Origin: Phyto melanocephala
Taxonomy: Eukaryota; Arthropoda; Insecta; Diptera; Rhinophoridae
Direction: 5' to 3'
Length of the DNA: 64,000 bases
Assembly (NCBI GenBank): GCA_941918925.1
Contig: OW799234.1
Span: forward strand, 47,336,412 to 47,400,411
Position 1 is the stretch's first letter. Each line of letters opens with the position of its first letter. This document shows, one piece after another, positions 12,829 to 23,253 of this stretch. A model generated the notes under the pieces. It was given only the letters and a program-made list of their open reading frames with translations. It was not told the origin of the DNA and searched no databases. A program made the translations under genes and the position numbers.

Positions 12829-13439
12829 AAAGATTGTATATCGGGCAGTAAGTGTGCAGTTGTTGTTTTTGACTTATACAAAGATCTTTGCCGCCTATAG
12901 TTTATACAACAATCATACATGTATGCAGTATTTGATGTCATCAAAATGATGCTTTTTTGATTCATAAGTAAACGAAGATTCAAACGAATATTAATAGTAA
13001 ATTTAGTAGAATTTCTTTACGTAGCAGCTGAATAAATAAAAAACATGTTATTGTTTATCTAATATCTATCGCAACCTTATGTGACGTAGAAATCTATAGA
13101 AAATATATTCCTACGTTAAGAATATAAAAATAGATTGAAAAAATGTCTAAAGAGGTAAAGAGATAACAGAACATGTTTAATAAAACGCACATACACACAC
13201 ACAATCTTAAGCGATACCGATAGTTGTAGAATTAAAAAAAAATAAAAAAAAACTGCTAATTCTATATCATCAGACATAATTTCAGTACAATTGAAGGGAT
13301 TTGAAAAAGTTCAAAGGTGCATATAAAATCACTTTAATATACTAAGTACATATGTATAAGTATACAGAAAAATATATAAATTCAATTTCAATTACGAAAT
13401 TAATATTGTTAATTAGAAACTTTTTAAATTTTGCTTCAA
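12829..13439. other. Intergenic, no gene seen
   Basis: AT-rich spacer with an ACACACACAC tract near 13193. No coding or RNA gene signal recognised. Confidence 0.45.
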
Positions 13440-14070
13440 TAATCATTAAATTTTATTATTAAATGAAAACTAATATTAGGAAATTATTGTCATTTATTAT
13501 TAATTATTATGATAATATTTGTATGGTTCAATTATGTATGGAACAAAATATCGGCCAAATGGCCACCGCGATCGCGGCGGCACACCACCATCTGATGGTC
13601 CAAAATTTGAATGACAATGTTGATGTTCAATTGTTGGGCACGATGATGAGTCGAAGTAAATTGCTCTTTTGCCACACTATCACGAAAAACAGCAATGATT
13701 TCCGTTCAACGAACTAAGAAGGCATTCACAAATGTTTTCACATATCATACAGACCTGGGGCTCAATTCTCGTTCTGTGAAACTGTGAAATGAAAAAGTTT
13801 TTGTATAGCAAAGGGTATGGTGGCACCATATGATATTACACACAAAAACTTTTCATTTCATAGTTTCATAGAACGAGAATTGATACTCTCGTTTGCTAAA
13901 ATTTAAATATTTTTCACAATTCTCCCGATTGTTGGCGAATTTGTTGACCAAAAGAATCATGAGTGCACGAAATGCATTGTGATATGAACGGCCATTTTCT
14001 TAATAAGCCTGATTAACTTTAACGCGTTGCTCAAGTGTGTATCTTCCACTTTGTATCTTACCATTTGTTG
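13440..14070 (-). repeat. DINE-1-like repeat fragment, minus orientation
   Basis: Contains the family's 5'-half phrases in reverse: ATGTATGGAACAAAATATCG, TTGTTGGGCACGATGATGAG, AATTCTCCCGATTGTTGG. It is interrupted at 13757-13889 by a miniature inverted-repeat element placed right after CAGACCTG. The open frame at 13463-13717 is a translation of the repeat. Confidence 0.65.
13757..13889. mobile_element. Miniature inverted-repeat element (GGGGCTCAATTCTCG ends)
   Basis: The left arm begins GGGGCTCAATTCTCGTTC and the right arm, reverse complemented, begins GAGAGTATCAATTCTCGTTC. The arms pair for most of 60 bp each (CAATTCTCGTTC, GAAACT, TGAAATGAAAA, TTTTTGT), so the whole 133 bp could fold into a hairpin. 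It sits in a DINE-like repeat directly after CAGACCTG. A different miniature element occupies the same spot in the copy at 31008-31132. No coding capacity; the transposase family is not clear. Confidence 0.7.
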
Positions 14071-14397
14071 TAACGAACACTCATATTTATAAGCATTCAA
14101 CTTAATCATGTAATCTATTCTGAACTGATATCAGTGACTGATTACACTGCTCTGCAAAAAATAGTTTTTTGTCTTCCCATTTAATAAAACTATGTGGACT
14201 ATATGGATTTTGAAGCGCTGAACTCAAATCCGTTGTCGGTTTTTTTTCCATCAGATCGGAATTTTTTTTATGGGCGTGGCAAATTTTTCCCCCTAAATTA
14301 GTCAGGTACGGAGACTTATTTCCTCCTAACTGGAGAACCAGTCATCTGATTTCTTCGGTCTGAATAAAGTTTTCCAGCAGCCCTAAATAACTGCTCA
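14071..14397. other. Intergenic, repeat debris
   Basis: No gene. The part at 14147-14300 (CACTGCTCTGCAAAAAATAG, then ATGTGGACTATATGGA) matches phrases inside the Transib insert at 44938-45000, suggesting a shared non-coding repeat. A stray GGGCGTGGCAAATTTTT lies near 14272. Confidence 0.4.
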
Positions 14398-14709
14398 CTA
14401 GCAAGATTCCAAAGTGTCAATATTCTTTGACACTTTGGAATATTCCGCCCACATTTCTTTTCTAGCTTTTTTCAAAAATTTCGCCAAAGATGGTTGATTT
14501 TCTACAGGTTTTATAAATCTGTTTTCCTTTTGGTGCTTCAATACCTGTATATTAAATTCTTGTGCGTGTATTTTCTCTAAGTGGCGTTTTATGTTGGTGG
14601 TAGTTTGTTTGCTTGGTAATAAACTTCCCATTGACATTTGTTTGGTGCAACATTTGCATTGAGCGCTTGGTCCATTTTTCTCAAAAAAATTCCCAATTGG
14701 ATTAGACAT
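14398..14709 (-). CDS. BED zinc-finger protein, N-terminal part of a hAT transposase
   Basis: A 103-residue open frame starting at ATG 14709. Residues 3-50 form a BED finger: an IGNFFEK start, paired cysteines in CKCC, then HLEKIH supplying the two histidines. BED fingers bind DNA and commonly begin hAT transposases. Here the frame ends soon after the finger, without any catalytic domain. The last 15 codons overlap an inverted repeat (14406-14420 and 14427-14441) that supplies the stop. The transposon 5' end lies upstream at 15125. This is probably a truncated transposase, not a host gene, although the frame itself is undamaged. Confidence 0.65.
   Translation of the reverse strand: MSNPIGNFFEKNGPSAQCKCCTKQMSMGSLLPSKQTTTNIKRHLEKIHAQEFNIQVLKHQKENRFIKPVENQPSLAKFLKKARKEMWAEYSKVSKNIDTLESC
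14406..14441. repeat. Perfect 15-bp inverted repeat
   Basis: ATTCCAAAGTGTCAA at 14406-14420 pairs with TTGACACTTTGGAAT at 14427-14441 across a 6-base loop. It overlaps the end of the BED-finger frame and may be part of a lost element's end or a break-repair product. Confidence 0.6.
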
Positions 14710-15125
14710 TTTATTTATTATAAAGTTAACCCAAAACTATAGATTAACTTAAAATTCACAGAATAAGCACTTATGTATGTTTGAGAAATGCGAGTTTTTT
14801 TTATAAATATGTAATATTTAGTATGTATTATTGCCCAAATAAAATTCAACGTTTTTACAAAAATTCAAAAATTACTACACACACAAAATTTCTCACATTT
14901 AAGAATTTTTTTTGTCATCGTTGTATTTTTTCGTACTAATAATCATATAGAAGCATGGTTGTATTGCTTTCGAATTATTTTCATATACACACATGATAAT
15001 GAATATCAGATTTCATAAAAATGTTGGGTGTTAGGTAAGAATTTCGTCGAACACAGAACTTAGGCCGAACATACTTTTTTGCCGAACTCCGTAACCGAAC
15101 ACGAACGTTCGGTCGGACACTACTG

Positions 15126-15444
15126 ATTATAAATAAAATATTTGGCCAAGCCACCAAAACAATATCGATATTTATTTACGTGTAGTCATGCGCTTTTTTT
15201 GTTAAAACTCTACGTTTCAGCAAACATATTTGCGCACAACCACATATTGTATTCTGTATCGTCTATTGAAATACAGGTTTATTTTATTTACTTGGAAATA
15301 CAATTTCTGTTTTATCGTTTGTATTGTTAAACTTCAATTCTTATTAAGTGAAAGGCAAATAAAAAATCTGGAGTAGGAAAGTTTAGTAAAAAATTTTAAC
15401 AAATGTAAATAAAACATTTGATTTAAAAAATATTATATTTATTA
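15126..15444. other. Intergenic, no gene seen
   Basis: AT-rich spacer between the hAT fragment and the Helitron that starts at 15445. The open frame 15142-15330 has no recognisable feature. Confidence 0.45.
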
Positions 15445-16550
15445 TCTATATATATAAAAATCAATGTCACTTTTCGTTGTAATTTTATAACTCAAGAACG
15501 GGCTGACCTAACCGAACCAAATGCTTAGGCTTCGTTCGGACTATTAAGTAGATGGTTTATGTTAAGTTTGCTTAAAATCTATCTAGCGGTTTACAGGTAA
15601 AAAAGAGTAAAATCGGTAACTCAGTATCTCCAGGCTTAATAAAGATATCACAAAAATTCAGAAAGGACCAAAGAGCCTGTTAAAAATAACACTGTGCAAG
15701 AAATTGACACTTTTTTTTCGTGACAAGCTAGGCACCTGGCGTTTTAACATAACTCGGGTACGCTGAATCTAGTGGTGCCCTCAGTTTTTTAAGAGTGGCT
15801 CTGGTTTTCGAGATATACCGTTATTTCAAAAATGGAGGAGGTTTCACAATATATGTTCGCGTAACTCAAAAACGCTTTAGCATATTGAAAAAATTTAAAA
15901 AACCGAAATTCCGCAATAAAATTTCGTTTAAGAAAAGTAAAACCTCTTTCTAATATCCGCAGTTTTAGAAACATGATTTTTTGTTTGAAAAAAAAATTAA
16001 TTTTTTTATCGAAATTTCGAAATTTTTGTTTTTTAAAAATTCATAAAAAATTAAAAAATGCAGCTAGGCTTCTAATTTTTCGCAGACATATAAAAAACGA
16101 AGCTGATATTATTATTAATGATGCGAAATTTTTCCAAAAATCAAAATATAAAAACTATTAAATTTTCTTCCAGATTAATGTAAGAAATTTATTTGTTGTT
16201 TAAAAAACAAATCTAAAATAAGAAAAATGATTCAGCTTAAATATAAGTTTTTGTACAGGATATAAACCTCACGTTAAAAGCTAAAGGAAATTGAAGCAAA
16301 AACTTAGCTGATCGATCACTTTAAGGTAAAAAGTGAAGTTATATTAAAGAAAAACCAATAATCTCTTCTTTCAGTTCCTTATTTTAATTAATGGCATCGA
16401 GTGTCTGTTAACTTTGTATGTCTGTCAGGGTTATAAAAAAGAATTTTATAAATAAAATTTTAAAGATTTTAAAATGTATATCAAATTACATAAATTATTT
16501 CAAACAAAATACGTTAGTGAATTTTAGTTTAAAAGATCTATTTAACATTA

Positions 16551-18661
16551 AAACAAGTAAGAGCACTATATTCGGCTGTGCCGAATCTTTTATACCCACC
16601 ACCAATTTTGTGTACATTTAAAGCACAATATTAATTATTTTGTTAATCGCTATGGAATAATCTCTTTATAATATGTAATATGTATCACTTTCTTTGTAGA
16701 GGGTGGTTAAATTTTCAGGGCCCATTTTGAAGGTGAACTACACCTAGTCTTTAAATCTGTTTTCTGCATTTCATTTGACATTTCTTAATCTCAAACTTAC
16801 TTAATTTTATCCGTGGAAAGATACGCAAATGAGCAACGCTTTAAAGTTATTCAGGTTTTTTATAAAAATGGGCGTTCAAATAAAAATGCAATTCGTAATT
16901 CTTTTGATCAACATAATCGTTCAAATTCGTCCACAATCGGGAGAATTGTAAAAAATATTTAAATTTCTGCAAAACAGGTCTGTATAAAATGTTAGAAAAT
17001 CTGTGAATGCCTTCTTAGTTCGTTGAATGGGAACCATTGCTGTTTTTTGTGATGGTGTGGCAAAAGAGCAGTCAACCTCGACTCATCATCATGCCCAATA
17101 ATTGAGCATCAACATTGTCATTGAAAATTTGCACTATCAGATAGAGGAGTGGCGCCAAGGATGAGGGGGCATTTGGCCGATATTTTGTTCCATACATAAT
17201 TGAACCATACAAATATTATCATCAAAAAAGAAATGATAATAAATTCTTAAATAATTTGTGTTTTATTTAAAATCAACATCGGCCCTCAAAATTTAACCAC
17301 AATTAATAACTTCGATATGATAGTAAAATGTTTTCGTAAATTTAGTCTTTTAGTGAAAGCGGGCGTTAAAGTAGGCGTGTCAATAAAGTTTCTGCTAATA
17401 AATACAACTTAGATATTTTAATATAGTTCTTTATTTGCCCAAAAACTTTGTCAATAGAGAAACTACATGAATTTAAGATAAACCATTATATGGGGGGTAG
17501 GCGTTAAAGTGGGCGTATCACCTAAATTTTTTGGCACAACAATAACATTGATTAGGAGGATAAATGTAGCAAATTTCGTTTTATGAGCTTTTAAATTTCA
17601 TTAACGGTAGAAAACGTGAAAAGTGGGCGTTATAGTAGGCGTGTCAAAGTTGTTTTTGCTAATGAGTACAACTTAGATGTTTCAATATAGTCCTTTATTA
17701 TTCCAAAATCTTTATTAATAGAGAAATTATATGAATTTTAGTTAAAACGTTTTATGGGAGGTGGGCGTAAAAGTGAGCGTGGCACCTTAATTTTTTAGCA
17801 CAGTAATGACATTGCCTAGGGGGATATACGTAGCGAATTTTATCATCATACCTGTAATTTTGGCGGTTTTATGAGCTTTTAATTTTTATTAACGGTAGAT
17901 AACGTGAAAAGTGGGCGTTTAGTAGGCGTGTCAAAGTTGCTTTTGCTAATGAGTATAACTTAGATGTTTCAATATAGTCCTTTATTATTCCAAAAGCTTT
18001 ATTAATAGAGAAATTATATGAATTTTAGGTAAAACGTTATATGGGAGGTGGGCGTAAAAGTGGGCGTGGCACATTGATTTTCCGTTTACAGAAAAGCGTC
18101 TCACCAAAAAGCACAGTGTGCAAAATTTCAGAATCGTACATCTAATTTTGTCCGTTTTATTAGGTTTTAAATATAAAATATACTGAAAAATACACTGCGC
18201 GGTATAAATTTTCGTACATTTTTATCTATAACTCCTTTCCTAATGCATAGATTTAGATAATTTTCGGGGAAAAATATTGCTTTAACTCAGGAAATATATA
18301 TTCGTAGTTTCATGAGTCTACGTTAATGCCTTTGAACACAATTCCATTTTATTCGATGTTCGAAGGACACGGTTTTTTCGACCTACTCTTGCATTACGAG
18401 CTATAACTCACTTCCTAATATTCCGATTTAGCCCATTTTCAATACCAAACAAAACTTGTCTATAAGAAAGCTTTTTCGGTGCGACCTCTATCGTGCTTTC
18501 AACAGACGGGCAGACGGACGGACATAGCTAGATCGTCATCAAATCAAACCCTGATTAAGATTATATGTACTTTATGGGGTCTAAAATGGATATTTCGATG
18601 TGTTTCAAACGGAATGACAAAATGAATATACCCCCACCATTTTTTTGGTGGCGGGTATAAA
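16551..18661 (+). repeat. DINE-1-like repeat, near complete
   Basis: Starts AAACAAGTAAGAGCACTATA, then the palindrome ATTCGGCTGTGCCGAAT, then ACCCACCACCAATTTTGTG. It ends CCACC, T tract, GGTGGCGGGTATAAAA at 18661. The interior has tandem units marked GTGGGCGT...GTAGGCGTGTCAAAG. It lies inside the Helitron at 15445-18891, so it is younger than that element. Confidence 0.8.
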
Positions 18662-18750
18662 AATTTCATATTTAGATATTATTTTTATTATAATCTTTTT
18701 TTTTGTTAAATTATTGTTAATTTTTTCTTAAAATATTATATTTTATATAT

Positions 18751-18870
18751 TCGAACCGGTTAACCGGTTTTTTCTCAATTTTCAAAACCGGTTTTTTTTA
18801 AGTTCTAAATTTTAAACTATTTGAAAACCGGTTACTTAAAAAAGTCGAATAATCAATCACCCTAGTAGCA
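18751..18870. repeat. ACCGGTT-rich block ending TAGGGTGATTGATTATTCGA on minus strand
   Basis: Contains a palindrome of two ACCGGTT copies (GAACCGGTTAACCGGTT) and three further AACCGGTT words in about 100 bp. On the minus strand the block begins TAGGGTGATTGATTATTCGA, like a hAT terminus followed by subterminal transposase sites. No matching left end was found, so it may be an orphan terminus. Confidence 0.45.
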
Positions 18871-18891
18871 AAGCACGTACCGGGCGGCTAG

Positions 18892-19325
18892 TATTTATAT
18901 ATATTATTTTGTAAGAAAAAAAAAACTATAAAAAAATTTTTTTACGCAAAAATTTTAATTTCCCATCCCTGTATAAATCCAATACTTAAAACATATAAAT
19001 TGAAAATGTATTCTTATACAAAATGTTTCAACCAAGGCATATCCATAAGGTATATGCAATGGCGAATTGATACAACAAAGCAACTTTTCATGGGATGTTT
19101 TATGTCAAGGCCAATTCGTATATCAGGGATGGAAAAGTTTTTTTTACATATTAAATATAATAAAATTTGATAAAAAAAAAGGATATAAATTGTTGAAACA
19201 CATTATTAATGATGCAAAAGCAATAAATATACGTAAATTAAGCACATTTATTATCACAAAAGTACACTCAAGTTAATTGTTTAATACCGAAACCAAAATC
19301 ACATTTCCTATCCCTGCATTAATAA
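18892..19325. other. Intergenic, no gene seen
   Basis: AT-rich. Contains GGCGAATTGATAC (19062), related to the ends of the small element at 19326-19417. Confidence 0.4.
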
Positions 19326-19417
19326 ATGAAATCAAGGCGAATTAAACCAATTTTGACAAAAAGTTTCCCCATCAGCTGGGCTGACAATTTCACCTGTATG
19401 AATTCGCCTTGGTTTCA
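19326..19417. mobile_element. 92-bp inverted-repeat miniature element
   Basis: Left end TGAAATCAAGGCGAATT and right end (reverse complement) TGAAACCAAGGCGAATT match at 16 of 17 positions around a 58-bp centre. No coding capacity. Related CAAGGC/GGCGAATT words occur at 19034 and 19062, so a second decayed copy probably lies just upstream. Confidence 0.55.
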
Positions 19418-19484
19418 ATGGAAATTACCAACAACAAGCATACAATACTGTAAACAACATACATACAGTACCAATAATAGACAC

Positions 19485-21168
19485 CAGTGATCGGCATTGA
19501 GTCGTTTTTTCAATATTCATAGTGAGTCATAAAATTTGAGTATAAGTGCGTATAAATCATTGAAATTTAACTGAGTTGACGTACGCATACCCACAACAAC
19601 CTTGATTTATAAGTAAACATACAATGAACATAAGTACTACGTCGTACTTATATTTTTAGCGTCCCATATTTTATTTGATTTGTAAGACTACTCATGTTGA
19701 TTCATATTTTTAAGAAACTACTTATCCTCATAGAATGATGCAAGTTGACTTAACAACAAAAACATCAACAGCTCTCATTTGTATGAAGAATAAACAATGT
19801 TGCCAGGTCGGAGAGTGCAAGATATTTTTTGGCCGCCAGAAAATTTGCAATGCTACAATGTGTAATATACAATTTTTTCAAGTATCACTAGCGGAAATCA
19901 CAGTTCGTTGTAAACATGTTGCAGATCTTGCAAGTCTTTTTTATATTCTACTAGAAAAGCACGGCGCGGGTTGCTACGCCCCTTAATGAATAAAAATGCA
20001 TTCTGAATTTAAATTGAATATCAAGTACAAAAAACTAAAAATTATAACTTTTTTTAATAGGCGTGGCATTGCCCAATTTTCTAATCACGAAATTGTAAAG
20101 TCATGACAACTCAATATGTGTGCAAAGTTTCACAAAAATCGGTCCAGTGCAAGTACCTCAAAATTAAAATTTTTTTAGGGGCGTGGCTCCGCCGACTTTT
20201 CTTATCACAAAATTATTTAGTCATGACAGCACAATATGTGTGCAAAGTTTCAGAAAAATCGGTCAAGTGCAAGTAGCTAAAACTGATAACTAATTTTTAT
20301 GGGCGTGGCCCCGCCCACTTTTGTCCACCCATAAACACTTCCTGGTATGTGTACAACAACTTGCCAAAGTTTGAGTCCGATCTGTTTTACAGTTTCGGAG
20401 TCTATAGCTAACACACACACACACACACACAGAGTTTCACTTTTATATATACAGATTACAAACGTTGCTTTTAAAAATATCCAACTGTTTTTAGTATTTG
20501 AAATAAGTGCTTGTGTGGGAAATGTAATTTTAGCGTATATTGTTTTTGTGTTGTTGCAAACTTAAGAATACATATACTAGACTTGCAAGATCTGCAACAT
20601 TTGCATGATCTGTTTGCAACTAAGGGTGATTTCCGATACTATTTAATTTTTAAATAAATGCAATTGATTATGGCCTTTAGGCTAAGTTTTGGTTGGCATC
20701 TATAATAAGAGGTAAACAATAACAGTTATTTTGTGTTTTTTATTTTCATGTTAAAATTTTTTCAGCAAATTAAAAAACTGCGTACTTAGGTGCTCACTTA
20801 AATTTGAAAGATAATACGCAAAAATAAAATCAAAAAGCAAGCACTTTATTTTTGCTTGTTGGTTATTTTGTTAAATTTAAATTGTCTATGTTTTTAACAA
20901 TCCACAATTATTATGGTGAATGCCAAATTGTTATATGGCAAGCATAGTTAAAACACACAATTTTATATTATATTATATCTGGCATGAACGACAATAGCAA
21001 TCAACTGAGTCATACGTGTTGATGAATATGAGTACTGTAAGTACCTTCATTTAAAAGTGCGTATAAGTAGTGAAGACTTTTCAATAAGTTTGAATGCGTA
21101 TAAATCAACGAAATAATGAACCATGATTCAAGTTGACTTACTTGATGAGTATTCATTCCAGATCTCTG
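19485..21168. mobile_element. Non-autonomous hAT-like element with a Helitron inside
   Basis: Left end CAGTGATCGGCATTGAGTCG and right end (reverse complement) CAGAGATCTGGAATGAATAC are imperfect inverted repeats. The flanks are ATAGACAC (19477-19484) and GTAGACAC (21169-21176), an 8-bp duplication with one mismatch, as for hAT elements. Inner inverted repeats (GTTGCAGATCTTGCAAGTCT at 19919 and its complement at about 20580) bracket the Helitron at 19951-20455, so the original element was a long hairpin of about 1.2 kb. No transposase remains. Confidence 0.6.
19951..20455 (-). mobile_element. Short non-autonomous Helitron, copy 3
   Basis: Minus-strand element ending in CTAG (plus-strand CTAGAAAAGCACGGCGCGGG at 19951) and starting TCTGTATATATAAAAGTGAA at 20455, flanked by A and T. 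Three GGGCGTGGC-box units and a (CA)n tract. It sits between the inner inverted repeats of the hAT-like element 19485-21168. Confidence 0.8.
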
Positions 21169-21941
21169 GTAGACACAATACAACTAGGGTTGTGAATTTA
21201 ATTATTATTCGTTTGCTTATTTTTTTTTTTTTATTTATAAACTAGCCAAACCCGGCGCGCGTTGCTACGCCCCTTAATGAATCGAAATGCATTCTGAATT
21301 TTAATTGAATATCAAGTGCAAAAACCTAAAAATTATAATTTTTTTATGGGCGTGGCATTTCCCACTTTTCTAGTCACGAAATTATAAAGTCATAACAGCT
21401 CAATATGTGTGCAAAGTTTCAGAAGAATCGGTTGAGTGCAAGTACCTCAAAATGATACCTTTTTTTTATGGGCGTGGCACTGCCCACTTTTCTAATCTTG
21501 AAATTATTTAGTCATGACAGCTCAATATGTGTGCAAAGTTTTAGAAAAATCGGTCTGATGCAAGTACCTCAAAATTATAGCCTTTTTTTATGGGCGTGGC
21601 CCCGCCCACTTTTTTAATCACGAAGTTATAAAGTCACGACAGCTTAATATGTGTGCACAGTTTCAGAAAAATCGGTCCAGTGCAAGTACCTCAAAGTTAA
21701 AACTTTTTTAGGGGCGTGGCCCCGCCCACTTTTCTTATCACGAAATTATTTAGTCATGACAGCTCGATATGTGTGCAAAGTTTCAGAAAAATCGGTCAAG
21801 TGCAAGTAGCTAAAAATGATAACTCTTTTTTATGGGCGTGGCCCCGCCCACTTTTTTTCATCCATAAACACTCCCCGGTATGTGTACAACAACTTACCAA
21901 AGTTTGAGCCCGATCGGTTTTACAGTTTCAGAGTCTATAGC

Positions 21942-21942
<1 letters not shown>

Positions 21943-21990
<48 letters not shown>
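21943..21990. repeat. (CA)n microsatellite
   Basis: Uninterrupted CA repeat, longer than in the other Helitron copies, and the apparent landing site of the adjacent non-LTR retroelement. Confidence 0.9.
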
Positions 21991-21994
<4 letters not shown>

Positions 21995-22815
21995 GTCCCT
22001 GTTTGGGCACAGGCTCTGAAGATAAAGGAGTATAGAAGAAAAATGTCCTCGGTTCATAGACTATGCGCGCTCAGGACAATAAGTGCCTTTAAGACGGTAT
22101 CGGACGACGCGGCTTGTGTCATAGCGGCAATGATTCCAATAGACATACTGGCGGCGGAGATCCAGAGAATCTACAATAGGCGAACGACAGGCCAGGCAGT
22201 AATAAATTTAGCTGCAGTTAAGAGAGAGGAAAGATCGTTTTCAATCAGAGAATGGCAGAGAAGGTGGGATACATCGACTAAAGGGCGATGGACATATAAA
22301 CTCATCCCTAATATTGCGGTATGGATGGATAGGAAGGCTGGGGATGTGAACTTCTACTTGACACAGTATATGACAAACCATGGCGCTTTTAGGCAATATC
22401 TGCACAGGGTTGGCCATGAAAATTCCCAAACCTGCCCAGAATGCCCAGAAGAGGCGGAAAATGCGGAACATGTCGTATTCCGATGCCCTAGATACTTGGG
22501 GTGGACTTCGGGTATGACGAATCCATCGGAGTTTCTTCGGCATATGTGTCAGGACGTGGAAAACTGGGAGGTCTTTAGTGGAGTGTGCTCCCGGATAATT
22601 AAGGACCTAAGAAGGCTGGAAAGGGCTAGACGGTCCGACGAGGAGGAGGCGTAAATGCCAACGGCCCCCGCGAAGTAATACCTAGCGGCAGTCCCGTGGG
22701 GATGCCCGTTGATGATCGAGGGGGTGTGGTTTAGTACGTAGGCGCTACGGCGAATCGTACATGCTTGTGGCACGGGCCACTAGTATCTATGAAGATTCCA
22801 CACCACCGGCTCGAA

Positions 22816-22846
<31 letters not shown>
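21991..22846 (+). mobile_element. 5'-truncated R1-clade (Waldo/TRAS-like) non-LTR retrotransposon
   Basis: Only the 3' end is present: the last roughly 220 codons of the reverse-transcriptase ORF, about 165 bp of 3' UTR and a poly-A tail (about 22819-22846). The 5' edge abuts a CA microsatellite. Waldo-type R1-clade elements are known to insert into AC-rich simple repeats, so the position fits. 5' truncation and poly-A are typical of target-primed reverse transcription. Confidence 0.75.
21994..22654 (+). pseudogene. R1-clade reverse transcriptase ORF2, C-terminal fragment
   Basis: The frame is open from the truncation point through ATG 22043 to the stop at 22654. The first residues (PVWAQAL, then ALRTISAFKTVS) match the post-RT region of R1-clade ORF2. 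Further on come an EWQRRWD block, FYLTQYMTNHGAFRQYLHR, and a zinc-knuckle-like CPEC...H...C motif (spacing C-2-C-8-H-4-C) characteristic of this clade. No RT catalytic domain or endonuclease remains because of 5' truncation. The frame has no internal stops, so the insertion is probably fairly recent. Confidence 0.8.
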
Positions 22847-22850
<4 letters not shown>

Positions 22851-22963
22851 TATAGATAAACTGTTTCTAATTATTTATTTGTACATTTTTAATACATTAT
22901 ATAAAAAGAAAAATTTTAAATTATTTTAATAAGTTAAAAAATAATTAAAATTTTTAAATTACT

Positions 22964-23209
22964 TGTTGGGGATTGACCATATATTTTGGTTAAGTGTAAA
23001 GTGACGTAGTACTCCGATTAATAAAATAAAAACCCAGGTAACTTTAATATTCAACGTATTTATAGTTTAATTCAATTTCTATTATATTACATGTTATTTT
23101 ATCGAGTACAGAAAAAAGAAGAAAGTAATAATTGTCATGTTCTGACTGTTATACAAAAAAACATAGTTGTATCCAGTTGGGTTGTAAAGAAAGGTTGTAT
23201 TTTCTAACA
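22964..23209 (-). repeat. Copia 3' LTR
   Basis: On the minus strand the LTR runs from TGTTAGAAAATAC to CCCCAACA, giving TGTT...AACA ends over 246 bp. It follows a polypurine tract (GAGGGGGAGAT) that lies just after the pol stop. A TATA-like ACTATAAATAC lies within it. The matching 5' LTR was not found. Confidence 0.8.
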
Positions 23210-23253
23210 ATCTCCCCCTCAAGCCAAATGCATTTACAATATTTCAAAATAAA

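Larger units (their letters stand above)
14398..15125 (-). mobile_element. hAT transposon 5' fragment
   Basis: On the minus strand the fragment starts CAGTAGTGTCCGACCGAACG, a hAT-type end. It is followed by repeated TTCGG words (TTCGTGTTCGG, GAGTTCGGC, TGTTCGGCC) like the subterminal binding repeats of hAT elements. The BED-finger frame starts about 415 bp in. I could not find the matching 3' end or a duplicated 8-bp flank, so the rest of the element has been lost or replaced. The left limit given is the end of the coding remnant. Confidence 0.55.
15445..18891 (+). mobile_element. Helitron, non-coding, with nested DINE-like repeat
   Basis: The left end is A followed by TCTATATATATAAAAATCAA, then ATAACTCAAGAACGGGCTGA, a start common to insect Helitrons. 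The right end is AGCAAAGCACGTACCGGGCG then GCTAG followed by T, giving the CTAG terminus, a GC-rich hairpin just before it, and the A/T insertion flanks. No Rep/helicase frame is present. Positions 16551-18661 are a DINE-like copy inserted in it, and 18751-18870 is an ACCGGTT-rich block. Without the insert it would be about 1.3 kb. Confidence 0.75.
21242..22856 (-). mobile_element. Short Helitron, copy 4, five units, split by a retroelement
   Basis: Plus-strand CTAG at 21242 with GCCCGGCGC-like hairpin sequence, and the other end TATATATAGA at 22856, keep the family's A/T flanks. Five units spaced about 122 bp carry GGGCGTGGC...GCCCAC boxes near 21347, 21470, 21590, 21712 and 21834, against three in the other copies. 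The long (CA)n tract (about 21943-21990) leads straight into the 3' part of an R1/Waldo-like retroelement. The Helitron's terminal TATATATAGA resumes after that element's poly-A. Confidence 0.8.

Noticed and set aside
18741..18841. ACCGGTT palindromes as a transcription-factor operator array
   Set aside because: Their position beside a hAT-like terminus fits subterminal transposon repeats better than a host regulatory array.
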